Notes under the pieces: model-generated | What the model saw: the letters and a program-made list of their open reading frames with translations, nothing else | Told to the model about the DNA's origin: nothing | The model's database searches: none | Shown: in pieces, positions 46,501 to 53,822 of the stretch | How positions within the stretch are numbered: the first letter of the stretch is position 1 | Layout: each line of letters begins with the position of its first letter | DNA from: Alcaligenes endophyticus | GTDB lineage: Bacteria; Pseudomonadota; Gammaproteobacteria; Burkholderiales; Burkholderiaceae_B | Direction: 5' to 3' | Assembly: GCF_026344035.1 (NCBI RefSeq) | Contig: NZ_JAPKND010000006.1 | Location: 150,739 to 214,738 of the forward strand | DNA length: 64,000 nt | Made by a program: the position numbers and the translations under genes

Positions 46501-46567
46501 GAACAAAAACCTCTTCCCTATCAATTTGAGGTCGAAACGGGTTCTTGCAAAGAGTGAGATTAGCCAT
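40550..46567 (-). CDS. Tail tip/host specificity protein, J (TipJ)-like
   Basis: About 2005 residues. Residues 1-90 resemble the ubiquitin/ThiS-like domain of phage tail assembly protein I, ending near FVPGKGGGG; residues ~95-145 hold two hydrophobic helices; the J core follows (tail-hub domain, YQLFCLGQGEYDIEEIRIEDTPI, GRGLADSRINLQALYRLS). Fibronectin-like sections, long coiled-coil repeats (AEAQARGAAITTEKMERQAADAS), tandem GKVATEASV-like repeats and decapeptide-like repeats (ITRAKIANAAIGNAQIENG) lead to a C-terminal beta domain that should determine host binding. ATG at 46567 overlaps the NlpC/P60 stop. Confidence 0.92.
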   Translation of the reverse strand: MANLTLCKNPFRPQIDREEVFVRAGTRLDTVLRNQGLISGRGKTLHRRHTFVVMLNGQWLMQEQWARRVKSEDSIGVLFVPGKGGGGSNPMQVVAMVALAAATAGVGALAAGAWGVVAGAAVSAGMMLVGGLLMSVLFPPAKPPSAMAREQASPTYTIGAQGNTARLMESIPVQYGRFRAYPDFAAQPYTELSGNETYLYQLFCLGQGEYDIEEIRIEDTPISNFAEVQYEVIPPGGAVTLFPDNVVTSSAVQGLELKGTNENGHAAIGPFVANPAGTTTTKIAIDIVLPAGLFYANDRGDLDARTVTWTVRAHPIDDAGEPTGVFFTLGEETFSAGTNTPQMMTYRYDVPEGRYSVSVVRTSSKDASSRAGNTLQWGGLRAYLPDHRDYGDVTLIAMIIRATNNLNQSTARRVNVISTRKLKTWHPGNGWSFGVSATRNPAWAIADACRNPIYGRGLADSRINLQALYRLSRIWDERGDRCDGVFDTATTLWDALTQMARTGRAMPMYYAGIIDFIRNEPKTVKTLMFTPNNIISNSFSVDYVFPQHDSPDYIIVEFFNEETWQPDEVECVLPGSAKKRPYRLQMPMVANRAQAWREGMSLAAQIRDQRRFVTFQTEMEGHIPRYGDLVEISHDVPAWGLSGLIESYSPSTKRLITSEPLKWWAGEHHYITLRKRDGSPDGPYRVFAGAHEREMVIADAIDGHDVFVSNGQGEDFTHYQFGPGERRSLLAQVISTQPDESGNVTIDFVNYAPSVHSAENGGVVPPPNSSSLLPSMPNAPVIDSVIVYPTAVTGQQIISATPARGAEHYEFRASNNDGQTWLDLGLHEKPSITVSLAVGAWRVQVRGIGVMHGPWASWVGPVSATMAPPPVLTHLSTKPLHWGLQLNWAWPSGINLTHIEIWISQTPNFLDAALLGLFPYPQTKHELGSLSLTSRLWFWARVRDEANQAGLWFPSESAAGVLGHPINDAQEYNDLVPHDLIANGLGDLIMGNILDIPNIRDTAGNALAETGQQAVQIADNAQAIAKEIIDRGNAVAAESQARIDGQVVAAQALADGLTAEAQARGAAITTEKMERQAADASLAGQINTVTTAVGDNAAAIRAEEQARASGDSAEANARQTLAVQVRGDYSGSDVNQVSTGLIGGLKRVVADNHESVVQQMSQLQAGIGEQFDYAKMWYWEGNREGWSGSVIDGSWLRPVDSVGYVVSPRGLDVNGAEYPQVRLRLKKVGNPAWNPIVGLYAPGATGGYYTMHVPAQPDWDENGIGVIVFTHTHQGIIDGIILRGTHATLSPDNYYAFDWFAIGRPAPGASTAALNNEAKLRATADIAEATSRETLSVKLIGKADPTGVTLPNVTSGLIFDERQARVSGDEAAMTEITGLKARMPAGTGKVATEASVAGESQVRAAADSALAGRSAALEARMPVGTGKVATADAVDSLTTAVQRNDQAISTESQRVTSLSNTVGALAGAAGNLLLDSNAEIVRSGLVYLIGKYRLSESFVPNEKYTLVTCVSHSGAAGTAVGVWVGGSSQNAGEVARAATRSIKVTKFTKNSSNLSPRDLQFYFTPSPGNQAGEATIHWAALYKGDVVPPLDWQASDVETVEAIAANATAIQATSTKVEQLDGKVTSQGQAVTSLSNTINHPQTGLQATADALNQTNTKLDGTEKAVINQQNILQAGLRQLYAEEDAELDKALALWDSYAAIAETRQIVATEVTAMAEIVDIVKTSLGGNSAAVQETLQALVELEGKMLAQWGINVQLNVGGVPYIAGTSLGIVNEGGVTRSAFNVLADMFNVMHDVNGQPKAVFSVQGGAAIINTALIGSASITDAHIANGSITRAKIANAAIGNAQIENGVITSAKIGSAQINNAHIINASVDTLKVAGNSITVTAVASAPAQITTASSRSTSVGMYLPAAAKAVVTVNVSDVFGNSQSLNYHSVINTVTGAEILKFTTSGVFFSQAANNYIVLGGQFSVVIDMPAGNVGVRLVQPRVADSFSEVFVRIESAMR

Positions 46568-46949
46568 AAATTCTATAAAACGTCGGTTGAGCAAAGCCCA
46601 TAAAATTCAAATCACGCAGCGCCGTAAACACCACGCCCACACCCTCCATGGCATGCAAAATGCCACCGCCATCCAGATCTAAATAAATACCCACGTGCGG
46701 ATCATTGCCGTCACGTAAAAGCACCCCGTCCCCATGGTCGGGATGCGGAACAATCACCCACTCACCTGAACGCAATTTGCTGGCGTATAGGTCACGGGCC
46801 GCGTCACCAAACTGCACCTCCGGTATGCCGCCGCTAAAATAGGTACATTCACAATGCATTAACAGCCCCCAGCAGTCGTACGCATCAGGGCCGCGCGCCC
46901 CAAATTGCCACGGCAGCCCGATATAACGATTTACGTCATCTGCCGTCAT
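46560..46949 (-). CDS. NlpC/P60-family tail assembly protein (K-like)
   Basis: A 129-residue NlpC/P60 hydrolase: catalytic cysteine in YDCWGLLMHCECTYF, histidine in PHVGIYLDL. In lambda, gpK is longer and also has a JAB domain; here only the NlpC part is present. Such proteins act in tail tip assembly and perhaps in local peptidoglycan cutting on entry. It starts 2 bases after the DUF1833 gene. Confidence 0.88.
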   Translation of the reverse strand: MTADDVNRYIGLPWQFGARGPDAYDCWGLLMHCECTYFSGGIPEVQFGDAARDLYASKLRSGEWVIVPHPDHGDGVLLRDGNDPHVGIYLDLDGGGILHAMEGVGVVFTALRDLNFMGFAQPTFYRIYG

Positions 46950-46951
46950 TC

Positions 46952-47488
46952 CTACCTCACTAAACCGGGAAAGCGTTTTGCGGTGTATTTTTCAAATGGA
47001 AACGCCCAGTTATGCACGTTAGAAAGCGATGCTGTGCCAGACACTGATGCGCCAGTGACTGTCACACGACTCAACTCCATGGTGATTGGCGGGTTCATTT
47101 GGGGCTTGCTCAGATCACTAGACAAATACGGCCTGTATGTAATGTAGATAGGTTCTGGCTCATTAATGGCCGCCTCAATATGCCCAACAACCTCCCGATT
47201 CACCCCGTCAATGGTGATTTGCAATTGGGGAACCCGACCCTCCTCAAAGCCTGGCAGCTTGAACCTGAACGCCCCTGCAATAAAGTCAACATACTGACCT
47301 GCATGCAACGGCGCATCACCCTCTAGCCGTGCCGAAATATCCTCATAACCAATCACGATGCGTATAGCCATCGGATGCCCGGCGTCATCCCGAAAAGCTG
47401 AATGCCGCACCTCCAGCGTGTCAAACGTCACCACGTCGGTCGGGGCCGACGCGTACGCCTCGGCCAAAGCCTGCTCAAACGTAGCCAT
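46952..47488 (-). CDS. DUF1833-family minor tail protein
   Basis: A 178-residue protein: DTLEVRHSAFRDDAGHPMAIRIVIGYEDISARLE and FIAGAFRFKLPGFEEGRVPQLQITIDGVNREVVGHIE are the DUF1833 pattern seen between tape measure and NlpC genes of siphophages. Probable tail tip component (position of lambda L). Confidence 0.82.
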   Translation of the reverse strand: MATFEQALAEAYASAPTDVVTFDTLEVRHSAFRDDAGHPMAIRIVIGYEDISARLEGDAPLHAGQYVDFIAGAFRFKLPGFEEGRVPQLQITIDGVNREVVGHIEAAINEPEPIYITYRPYLSSDLSKPQMNPPITMELSRVTVTGASVSGTASLSNVHNWAFPFEKYTAKRFPGLVR

Positions 47489-47499
47489 ATTCCACCCAT

Positions 47500-47522
47500 A
47501 AAAAAACCCGCCTAAGCGGGTT
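47500..47522 (-). terminator. Intrinsic terminator between minor tail genes
   Basis: AACCCGC/GCGGGTT (47505-47511/47516-47522) with a 4-base loop, then six Ts on the minus strand. It overlaps the stop codon of the upstream tail gene and is followed by TATGGGTGG before the DUF1833 ATG. Confidence 0.82.
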
Positions 47523-47886
47523 AAAAATTACTTAATGTCTCGATCTGACCTGATATTTCCCAGTGGCCACCGCCCAGTCTTTTCTCGGCGGGCGCCGACA
47601 GCCAGCGACAGCGCTTCTGCATGCAGCCCCCAGGGCCGTCAACAACAACCATAAACCAGTCAGAGTATCCATTTAGCGCATCCACGCAAAAGTCGTAGTA
47701 CTGATCATATTGCTCGCCACTCAGCAGGAAGCTCACTGATATAGATATAGGAAAAACTCGAAATCGACGACGAGTGCGTCCTAGCCCCCCGTCCATTTCA
47801 GTACGTCTAAAGGGATCTGTGGGATGACGCTCGAACCCATCAAGCAGCGGAATGCCTGCCGGCCATACAGGAATTTGTAGTGCCAT
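47521..47886 (-). CDS. Minor tail protein, M-like
   Basis: A 121-residue protein: PVWPAGIPLLDGFERHPTDPFRRTEMDGGLGRTRRRF, FDCVDALNGYSDWFM-like region and GGHWEISGQIETLS. Occupies the lambda M position directly after the tape measure gene. Likely joins tape measure and tail tip. Confidence 0.72.
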   Translation of the reverse strand: MALQIPVWPAGIPLLDGFERHPTDPFRRTEMDGGLGRTRRRFRVFPISISVSFLLSGEQYDQYYDFCVDALNGYSDWFMVVVDGPGGCMQKRCRWLSAPAEKRLGGGHWEISGQIETLSNF

Positions 47887-47889
47887 AAA

Positions 47890-50634
47890 TTACCCTAACT
47901 GCGGCGCTAATGAGAAGCGACGCTCTATAGAGCGGCCTAATTTCCCTTGCCCGCTACTAACGCCTGCCGCCATTTTGGACTCCATTTTTTCTAACAGGAT
48001 ATCAAGATCAAAACCACCAGATTGATTACGACGGGCGCTAACCTCGGGCTCCCCCTGAGCACCATGCACGCTAACGTTAATGATTGGCGCTTCAACATTG
48101 CCCTTACCCATCAGTACAGCACCTCCCATTGTTGGGGCTGTACTGCGTTCAGACCCCCGAATAGCTCGACGCAACAGATTGAATCCAGCCTCTCCACCCA
48201 AAGCTCGTATTTCATCTTGATTTAAAACTCCTTCTCCTTTGTGAACGATCCCTGCTGGCTCATACCGCCCCCCTTCGCCAGTAAATCCACCACTAGAAAA
48301 GCTAAAAGTTCCGATCCCGACCAGCCCTGGCGACGCTGGGGCACTTAATCCATAGGACGCACCCCATTTCGCGCCAGACAGACTGACTCCAGAGAGATTA
48401 CCTGAGCCTCCTGATCCAAACATTGAGCCTAAAGCTGAGCCCGCAAGGTTAGCCAGTGGGCCAGTAATAGACTGCTGAGCAACTATGCGTAGCATGTCAC
48501 TAATAATGCTATCCGCTAGACTAGAGAAATCTGTTTTCCCTGTCCGAACAAAACTCAGTAGAGCGTCTTCCATTCCCTTAAAAGAATTCGCAGCCAAAGC
48601 TCCAACCGTCTGGAATGCATTTGCTGCTCCATCCGAATAGTTACTAAACCCCTGACTAGCTCCTAAAACCCAGCTTTGCTGTCGTCGATCCATCTCTACG
48701 TAATAACTATCCTGCATTGCCAATCGGCGACGAAGCTCGGCTTGGATTTTTTCCGATTCATTACGATACGAACCGGAGTCAATATGACCCTTACTAGCTT
48801 CTAGGGAAAGCTGCTTTTGATATCTCTCAAACTCCTTATAAATTGAACGCTGGGCCTGAACTCGCTCAGCCGCTTTATCGCCCAACCCCAACGCATCCAG
48901 CGATTGCTGATACTGCTCGTTCTGATTGAGTCTGGCGCTTGCCATCTGCTGCGCAATCTGAGCGGCCCGCTCTTGAAACTTTAAAGATGCCTCACGAGCC
49001 TTGGCTTCAGTCTCGACTGCCACATTAACTTCCAGCTGCTTTCTTATTTTCTGCTCAGACGCTAATAACGAGCGCTCATCAGCTGTTAATATTTTCTTGT
49101 TCTTAATATCGGCAATTTGCTGATCAAATCCCAGCAATTGTTTTTGGCTATGAGTTAGCTTTTCAGAGCCCTCGACTTGCCCCCGTAAACTAGCCTCCTG
49201 CTGCCTAAGCGTTAACAATAGGCGGGTGGCAGCATCATTAGAGTATGCTTTTTTACTACCTCCTGCCTCCTTGTACTTTTCTAAGATTGCCTTTTCGGCT
49301 CTTTTAATACTGTCAGGCTCAAGCAGTTCGCTAGCGGGATTCGTCCTTCTAATTTTTTCTAAATTCGCACGATATTCCGCCAACTCCTTTTGCGCTTTTT
49401 CTGCTTTAGGTAAAGTACGAGCAATAATCGCGCGCACATCCTCAGCCGCCATTATTGACTCTCGCTCTAAGCGTGCATTTTCCTGCTTAGCTGCGCTAAC
49501 GAACTCCTCTCCTGCCAACTCCGAACGCAATTGAGTTTGTTGCAGCAAAATCTCCTCTCGCCCCTTTATGGCACTCAGCAAAGCCTTCTTTTCATGTCCA
49601 GGCATGCTGCCTATTTTATCTACATCGGAAGTGCTCATCCCCACCCAAGCACCTCGTGTTGCTTGGATGGTGGCGACATACATTTCTATTTGTTTTTCCT
49701 GAGCAGTCAATATATCGCTTGATGTGCTCTCTCTGCCCAGACCTTTAAAAGAATCCCATGCCTGACTCGCCCAATTACCAGCTGCACGCCAAGCCTTCTC
49801 AACACTACCAAGCGAAGCCTCAACCTCAGCTAAACGCTCTTTAGTAACATTCGCAAAAGTTTCCTGAGCTAGCTGCGCAGCACCCTGCCTGTCACCTTGG
49901 CGCTCTAATGCGCTGATTTGCTCGTATACAGATGCTGTCAAATAATTGTATTGCTCATTAAGCTTGGCACTAGCTTTGGTTGGTTCATCCGCAAGCGCAG
50001 CAAACTCGGCAACCACATCAGAAACCTCACGCCCTAGTAATTGATTAGATCGAATAGCGACCTCTGAAACAATCGCAATCTGCTCAGCAACCACTTTTCC
50101 AGACTTTGCTACTTCCGTAAGCGCACCGACCGCAGCACTCCGAGTTATCCCTTCCAGCTTTCCTAGGCTCGCGGCAACCTCTGAAAGCTGACTCACAGAC
50201 ATACCCAACGCACCATTTGTCATCGTTAGGTGGTTTCTCAGCTCAACCAGCTCTTTGGAGCCCTGATAGGCAGCCGCCGCCATCGCACCAAGCGCCAATG
50301 CAGCAACACCAATCGGTGTCGCTGCCCCTGCAAGCCTCATCAGCGAGGTCGCTCCGAAGCCCGCACGCTTGTTAATCTCATCAAGTAATGGGCCTGTTAA
50401 ATTCAATTCCTTAACTAGCTTATTGAGTTCAGTGTGACTTAAGCTAGCCGCTTGCGCTTGGCGCATTAGCGAGTCAACACGACGTCTTTCAGCCCTATCC
50501 AACTGCCCATACTGAGCACGGGCCTCATTAGACATCTTCGTAATGCTCGCCTTAGCTTTAGCGGTAGCTACCTCAACCCCCGATGCGTCGCCAACTATGT
50601 CAATCCTAGCTGTGGCAATTGTCTGCCCTTCCAT
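47890..50634 (-). CDS. Tail tape measure protein
   Basis: About 914 residues. N-terminal TATARIDIVGDASGVEVATAKAKASI-type start and a coiled-coil region; the lambda-H-like TMP core (LMRLAGAATPIGVAALALGAMAAAAYQGSKELVELRNHLTM, with hydrophobic segments), long charged coiled-coil middle, and a C-terminal FSNYSDGAANAFQTVGALAANSFKGMEDALLSF, SGGFTGEGGRYEPAGIVHKGEGVLN (the classic TMP tail). Sets tail length; 914 residues suggests about 135 nm (rough estimate). ATG at 50634 chosen over an upstream start. Confidence 0.93.
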   Translation of the reverse strand: MEGQTIATARIDIVGDASGVEVATAKAKASITKMSNEARAQYGQLDRAERRRVDSLMRQAQAASLSHTELNKLVKELNLTGPLLDEINKRAGFGATSLMRLAGAATPIGVAALALGAMAAAAYQGSKELVELRNHLTMTNGALGMSVSQLSEVAASLGKLEGITRSAAVGALTEVAKSGKVVAEQIAIVSEVAIRSNQLLGREVSDVVAEFAALADEPTKASAKLNEQYNYLTASVYEQISALERQGDRQGAAQLAQETFANVTKERLAEVEASLGSVEKAWRAAGNWASQAWDSFKGLGRESTSSDILTAQEKQIEMYVATIQATRGAWVGMSTSDVDKIGSMPGHEKKALLSAIKGREEILLQQTQLRSELAGEEFVSAAKQENARLERESIMAAEDVRAIIARTLPKAEKAQKELAEYRANLEKIRRTNPASELLEPDSIKRAEKAILEKYKEAGGSKKAYSNDAATRLLLTLRQQEASLRGQVEGSEKLTHSQKQLLGFDQQIADIKNKKILTADERSLLASEQKIRKQLEVNVAVETEAKAREASLKFQERAAQIAQQMASARLNQNEQYQQSLDALGLGDKAAERVQAQRSIYKEFERYQKQLSLEASKGHIDSGSYRNESEKIQAELRRRLAMQDSYYVEMDRRQQSWVLGASQGFSNYSDGAANAFQTVGALAANSFKGMEDALLSFVRTGKTDFSSLADSIISDMLRIVAQQSITGPLANLAGSALGSMFGSGGSGNLSGVSLSGAKWGASYGLSAPASPGLVGIGTFSFSSGGFTGEGGRYEPAGIVHKGEGVLNQDEIRALGGEAGFNLLRRAIRGSERSTAPTMGGAVLMGKGNVEAPIINVSVHGAQGEPEVSARRNQSGGFDLDILLEKMESKMAAGVSSGQGKLGRSIERRFSLAPQLG

Positions 50635-50645
50635 GCTGATCACCC

Positions 50646-50672
50646 ATAAAAAGCCCCGCCTAAAAACGAGGC
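50646..50672 (-). terminator. Terminator-like hairpin before the tape measure gene
   Basis: GCCCCG and CGAGGC (50653-50658/50667-50672) form a 6-bp stem with one G-T pair and an 8-base loop, followed by five Ts and ATGGGTGATC on the minus strand. Weaker than the other hairpins of the operon. Confidence 0.6.
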
Positions 50673-50713
50673 CATATATCAAAAAGCTTTTTAATCAACA
50701 CCCAACAACATAG

Positions 50714-51022
50714 TTACTCATAAATCTTCGCCAGCGCTTCGGCTTCTATGATCCGGATGTAGTCCATTATTTCTTCATGCTCTTCGTCTTCCACCCCCAA
50801 GCGATCCAAGTCTTTAAACAGAACAACATAATTTAATCCGCTAGGTCCATTAGGGCCCTGAATCCACTGAGTCTGATACCGCAAATACAGCTCTATCGCG
50901 GCCCAGCAGTCCGGCCAAACACAGACCAGAGGCTCCTTATAGTGACTGGGTTTTAGCCCAGTGCCACGCAAAGCAGCGGCGGTAGGACGGCGCCACATTA
51001 GCGCTCCAACCGCCGCTCTCAA
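50714..51022 (-). CDS. Tail assembly chaperone C-terminal part (DUF1799, T-like), made by -1 frameshift
   Basis: A 102-residue frame with WPDCWAAIELYLRYQTQWIQGPNGPSGLNYVVLFKDLDRLG, the DUF1799 pattern of proteins encoded before tape measure genes. It opens directly in the -1 frame at the slippery site GGGAAAT of the upstream chaperone gene, as lambda T does after G. It is therefore probably expressed mainly as a 207-residue fusion with the upstream protein. An internal ATG at 50998 exists. Product: scaffold for tape measure. Confidence 0.78.
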   Translation of the reverse strand: MRAAVGALMWRRPTAAALRGTGLKPSHYKEPLVCVWPDCWAAIELYLRYQTQWIQGPNGPSGLNYVVLFKDLDRLGVEDEEHEEIMDYIRIIEAEALAKIYE

Positions 51023-51336
51023 TTTCCCTCCAGTTCCAGCCTACGAACGCGATGAAATCCCTGAATTAACGCGTCAGACAAACCTGGGCGCTCATCCTCC
51101 ATATCAAGCACGCCCTCTATCGACAGTGAATAGCCGGTATCCCATTCCTTAACTAGATAAAGTAGTAATGACGGCAGAAATGGATCTTTTGATGTTTCTA
51201 GGTCCTTTGCTTTTTCTCGTATCTCACTAGGTTTCCGATTATGAAAAACCAAAGAAATCGTATTGCTTTCGCCGCCACCCGTTATATCCAGCTTAGCCGA
51301 TATGGTTTTTGGAGCATTCCCTTTTTTAATCGCCAT
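51019..51336 (-). CDS. Tail assembly chaperone (lambda G-like)
   Basis: A 105-residue protein: MAIKKGNAPKTISAKLDI, then a conserved helix region DPFLPSLLLYLVKEWDTGYSLS. It holds the lambda G position between the tail tube gene and the DUF1799 frame. GAGGTGT upstream of the ATG at 51336 is its ribosome binding site. The last codons contain the slippery heptamer. Confidence 0.78.
   Translation of the reverse strand: MAIKKGNAPKTISAKLDITGGGESNTISLVFHNRKPSEIREKAKDLETSKDPFLPSLLLYLVKEWDTGYSLSIEGVLDMEDERPGLSDALIQGFHRVRRLELEGN
51022..51028 (-). other. Slippery heptamer GGGAAAT for programmed -1 frameshift
   Basis: In the chaperone frame the codons read GAG GGA AAT TGA, so the heptamer is G GGA AAT, the X XXY YYZ form. 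Slipping one base back gives GGG AAA TTG and enters the DUF1799 frame exactly at its first codon. Lambda G/T uses GGGAAAG at the same place. Confidence 0.75.
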
Positions 51337-51346
51337 ATACACCTCT

Positions 51347-52003
51347 TTAAGGAGCTGAAACCAGCGTGCCCTCGCTGCTCATCAGGTAAAAATTAACAGC
51401 ATTCTTTATAGGATTGCCGGACTGCATATTGAGTCCCGGATTAAAATGCACGTATCCATACTCGTAAACAATGTCACCGTCGGGCAACTGGATACGAATT
51501 ACTGTAGGCTTTCGCTTTCTAGTAATAGCCTTGGCCGCCTCAAACCACGGCATGCTAGCGTCATAATCAAGCTGAAGCGAATATTGACGAGCAGACTGCC
51601 CAATAGGCACTTGGAACTCCTGACCCATGGGATCTTCCAACCACTTTCCTGTGTAGGTCTGAGGTTCGCCACCTGAACTAGAAAGCTCACCCTGTTGTGA
51701 AAAATTAATAAAGGTACTAGCCAAAGACACTGTCCCAGCCCCTCGGCCTACACGGAGCAAATCTGGGTCAGTTGTATCAATACCTATTAGCGGGGTTTTG
51801 CCGACTGTGGTCTCACCCGCAGCTCCTACACGATTATTAATCGCCGCCCAACTGGAGGACACAACAAGCACCCCTCCTTTGGCAATGGTGCCGTCATGAG
51901 TAATTACTGCAGGACTACCGTTGCTAATCGCCGTAAAAGGAATTGGCTCGGCCAGCGCTGTAGCGAAGCCCACTATCGAACCATCAGGAAATTTCAGTGC
52001 CAT
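51347..52003 (-). CDS. Major tail tube protein
   Basis: A 218-residue protein with the lambda V-like order in the operon: N-terminal GSIVGFATALAEPIPFTAISNG, an ITHDGTIAKGGVLVVSSSWAAINNRV region, LEDPMGQEFQVPIGQSARQYSLQLDYDASMPWFEAA, then the C-terminal Ig-like strands. It forms the inner tail tube. Follows a terminator hairpin. Confidence 0.8.
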   Translation of the reverse strand: MALKFPDGSIVGFATALAEPIPFTAISNGSPAVITHDGTIAKGGVLVVSSSWAAINNRVGAAGETTVGKTPLIGIDTTDPDLLRVGRGAGTVSLASTFINFSQQGELSSSGGEPQTYTGKWLEDPMGQEFQVPIGQSARQYSLQLDYDASMPWFEAAKAITRKRKPTVIRIQLPDGDIVYEYGYVHFNPGLNMQSGNPIKNAVNFYLMSSEGTLVSAP

Positions 52004-52016
52004 TTTCGGCTCCTAT

Positions 52017-52043
52017 AAAAAAACCGCCCCAATGTGGGCGGTT
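52017..52043 (-). terminator. Intrinsic terminator before the tail tube gene
   Basis: AACCGCCC/GGGCGGTT (52022-52029/52036-52043) with a 6-base loop and seven Ts on the minus strand; the strongest hairpin of the set. TATAGGAGC, the ribosome binding site of the tail tube gene, follows at once. Confidence 0.85.
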
Positions 52044-52048
52044 ATGAA

Positions 52049-52414
52049 TCAATGCTCTTTAATCCAAATGTCAAAATCTTGCCGCACTCCGTACAGCATC
52101 AGAGCGGCATCATAAAGAGATACTCTTTGTCCTATCGCAATCGCTGATTTGAGGCCCACTCTATACTCAATGACTTGACGTCGAATCTCTCTACCTAGCT
52201 CTACCGCTGCCAGCCGAGTGCCCGCCCAGCAATAAACCTGCACCCGATAATTCTCGCTTTCCGGAAGTTGCCGCTCCAAATGCTTATGAGCCCTTCCGCC
52301 AACCACTTGGTGCACAATCAATGGAAAGATCGCTCCTGAAGGAGTCACATCTGGGTAGCAGCGTCCTTCAACTAAAGGAGCGAGCAAAGCTGTTATGGCT
52401 ACTTCAATTGTCAT
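52049..52414 (-). CDS. DUF3168-family tail completion protein
   Basis: A 121-residue protein: ALLAPLVEGRCYPDVTP, FPLIVHQVVGGRAHKHLERQL and YRVQVYCWAGTRLAAVELGREIRRQV match DUF3168, the HK97 gp11/lambda U-like tail terminator family. ATGA overlap with the upstream gene. Confidence 0.85.
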   Translation of the reverse strand: MTIEVAITALLAPLVEGRCYPDVTPSGAIFPLIVHQVVGGRAHKHLERQLPESENYRVQVYCWAGTRLAAVELGREIRRQVIEYRVGLKSAIAIGQRVSLYDAALMLYGVRQDFDIWIKEH

Positions 52415-52953
52415 GCTCCAAAACCCTCCAACAATGAAGGATCGGCAAGAAGCTCTGTGGCACGCTCCTTACCTCGCTCCAGACCAGCGCGCATTGCTCG
52501 ATCAACCGCTGCATCATGCGCTGGACGCAAAAATGGTATGGCAGCCACCCACTGAGGGCTGTCTAGTGGCTTCTTTGTCGGAAAGCCCCCTGGATGAATT
52601 TCGTTATACCTCCAGTGCCCAAACTCCAGTAAATGCCCATGCGGCGCTGTAGATGAATTCCAAGAAACGGAATAAACAAAGCGTCCATCACTAGGACTAG
52701 AACGATTGTCTGAAAAAGCTAAATATATTGCCTCCCTCAAGGCGCCAGGCCTAGGTGGTTTTATTGCGTTAGCTCCTCCTGCTAAGGCAGTAGAGCCATC
52801 AAATACAGGAGCCCTCACCTTCGCCTCATCTCGAAGCACCTTACCCGTAGCCACTGCCATAGACCTAGATAAATGACTTTTAGATGCCTCCGCTAAAGAA
52901 TCTAATGCCTTTAAAGCTTGCTTAAAATCAACACTTAAGCCAGTTTTAGCCAT
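52411..52953 (-). CDS. HK97 gp10-like head-tail joining protein
   Basis: About 180 residues: GLSVDFKQALKALDSLAEASKSHLSRSMAVATGKVLRDEAKVRAPVFDG is the HK97 gp10 pattern, with RPAHDAAVDRAMRAGLERG at the end. ATG at 52953 preferred to 52965; GGGG lies upstream. Completes the head-tail joint with its neighbours. Confidence 0.84.
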   Translation of the reverse strand: MAKTGLSVDFKQALKALDSLAEASKSHLSRSMAVATGKVLRDEAKVRAPVFDGSTALAGGANAIKPPRPGALREAIYLAFSDNRSSPSDGRFVYSVSWNSSTAPHGHLLEFGHWRYNEIHPGGFPTKKPLDSPQWVAAIPFLRPAHDAAVDRAMRAGLERGKERATELLADPSLLEGFGA

Positions 52954-53308
52954 TTTTAACCCCATGCTTACACACTAGGTCGGTCCACTCCGCGCCCTCT
53001 TGGTCATGGCGTACTTCCCTTACTTCGTAAACCTCGCCTCTAAGCACCACTCGCATACCTTTTTTAACCCCTACTCGATAGCGGATACGAAAAGAATAGG
53101 GGCTAACTGCATCATCCACGGTACTTTGGCCTAACAGCCCTCCTTTTGCTACGGCCATACCTGTAGGACCCTTAATCCAAGCCCATGCGGTTGCGACAGT
53201 TACCCATGCGGTAGTTGGCTGGCCTGCCGCATCCTGCACACCCTCACGCTGCTGAATAATAATGCGACGATTAAGCAAGCCAGCAGCCAACCCTTCTTTA
53301 TCTTTCAT
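52946..53308 (-). CDS. Phage head closure protein (head-tail adaptor)
   Basis: A 120-residue protein with AGLLNRRIIIQQREGVQDAAGQPTTAWVTVATAWAWIKGP, the head-tail adaptor (gp16/SPP1-like stopper) family pattern, and KKGMRVVLRGEVYEVREV. Forms the stopper under the connector. Confidence 0.86.
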   Translation of the reverse strand: MKDKEGLAAGLLNRRIIIQQREGVQDAAGQPTTAWVTVATAWAWIKGPTGMAVAKGGLLGQSTVDDAVSPYSFRIRYRVGVKKGMRVVLRGEVYEVREVRHDQEGAEWTDLVCKHGVKNG

Positions 53309-53312
53309 AACG

Positions 53313-53822
53313 CTAAAACCCTCCGGGAACGGAAATAGAGGCGAGCAAAAAATCTAAGTTACGTATTTTTGGATCCTTTGATGACAAATCCCGATCCCGA
53401 TATAAAAACCCAATAACCATCAGCAACCAAGAGCGAAGCGGTGCAGGGCATGCTGCGTGATCAAAACCTGCCGCAAAGGTGACTTCTAGAGCATCTACTT
53501 CAGCCTGATGATCAACTGAAATAACAGATCGCCCTGCCACTTTCTTATGCTCAAAAACAAGCGAAACTCCATTCGCTATAACTGTATGAATGGCGCTTAC
53601 ATTTCCCTTTGAAAGCGATTGTCCGGAAAAAACAGTCTCTTTATAGATGCCTTTACGTAGAATGGAGCCGGTGACCTCTTCAGCGATACCAATGGCACCG
53701 GGAATTAACACCTTTTGGATATAAGTGTTTTCTTCCTCGATATCGCCATCAGCCTTGACCTGCATCACTACCTCATCAAGGCTGATCAGCTCATCACCTA
53801 TAGGCTCAATTAACTGAAGCAT
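53313..53822 (-). CDS. Head-tail connector protein (HK97 gp6-like)
   Basis: About 169 residues: helical N-terminus with DELISLDEVVMQVKADGDIEEENTYIQKVLIPGAIGIAEEVTGSIL, YRDRDLSSKD, the gp6-like adaptor pattern. Start taken at 53822 because GGGTGGC precedes it; longer starts would lie deep inside the small gene upstream. Confidence 0.82.
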   Translation of the reverse strand: MLQLIEPIGDELISLDEVVMQVKADGDIEEENTYIQKVLIPGAIGIAEEVTGSILRKGIYKETVFSGQSLSKGNVSAIHTVIANGVSLVFEHKKVAGRSVISVDHQAEVDALEVTFAAGFDHAACPAPLRSWLLMVIGFLYRDRDLSSKDPKIRNLDFLLASISVPGGF

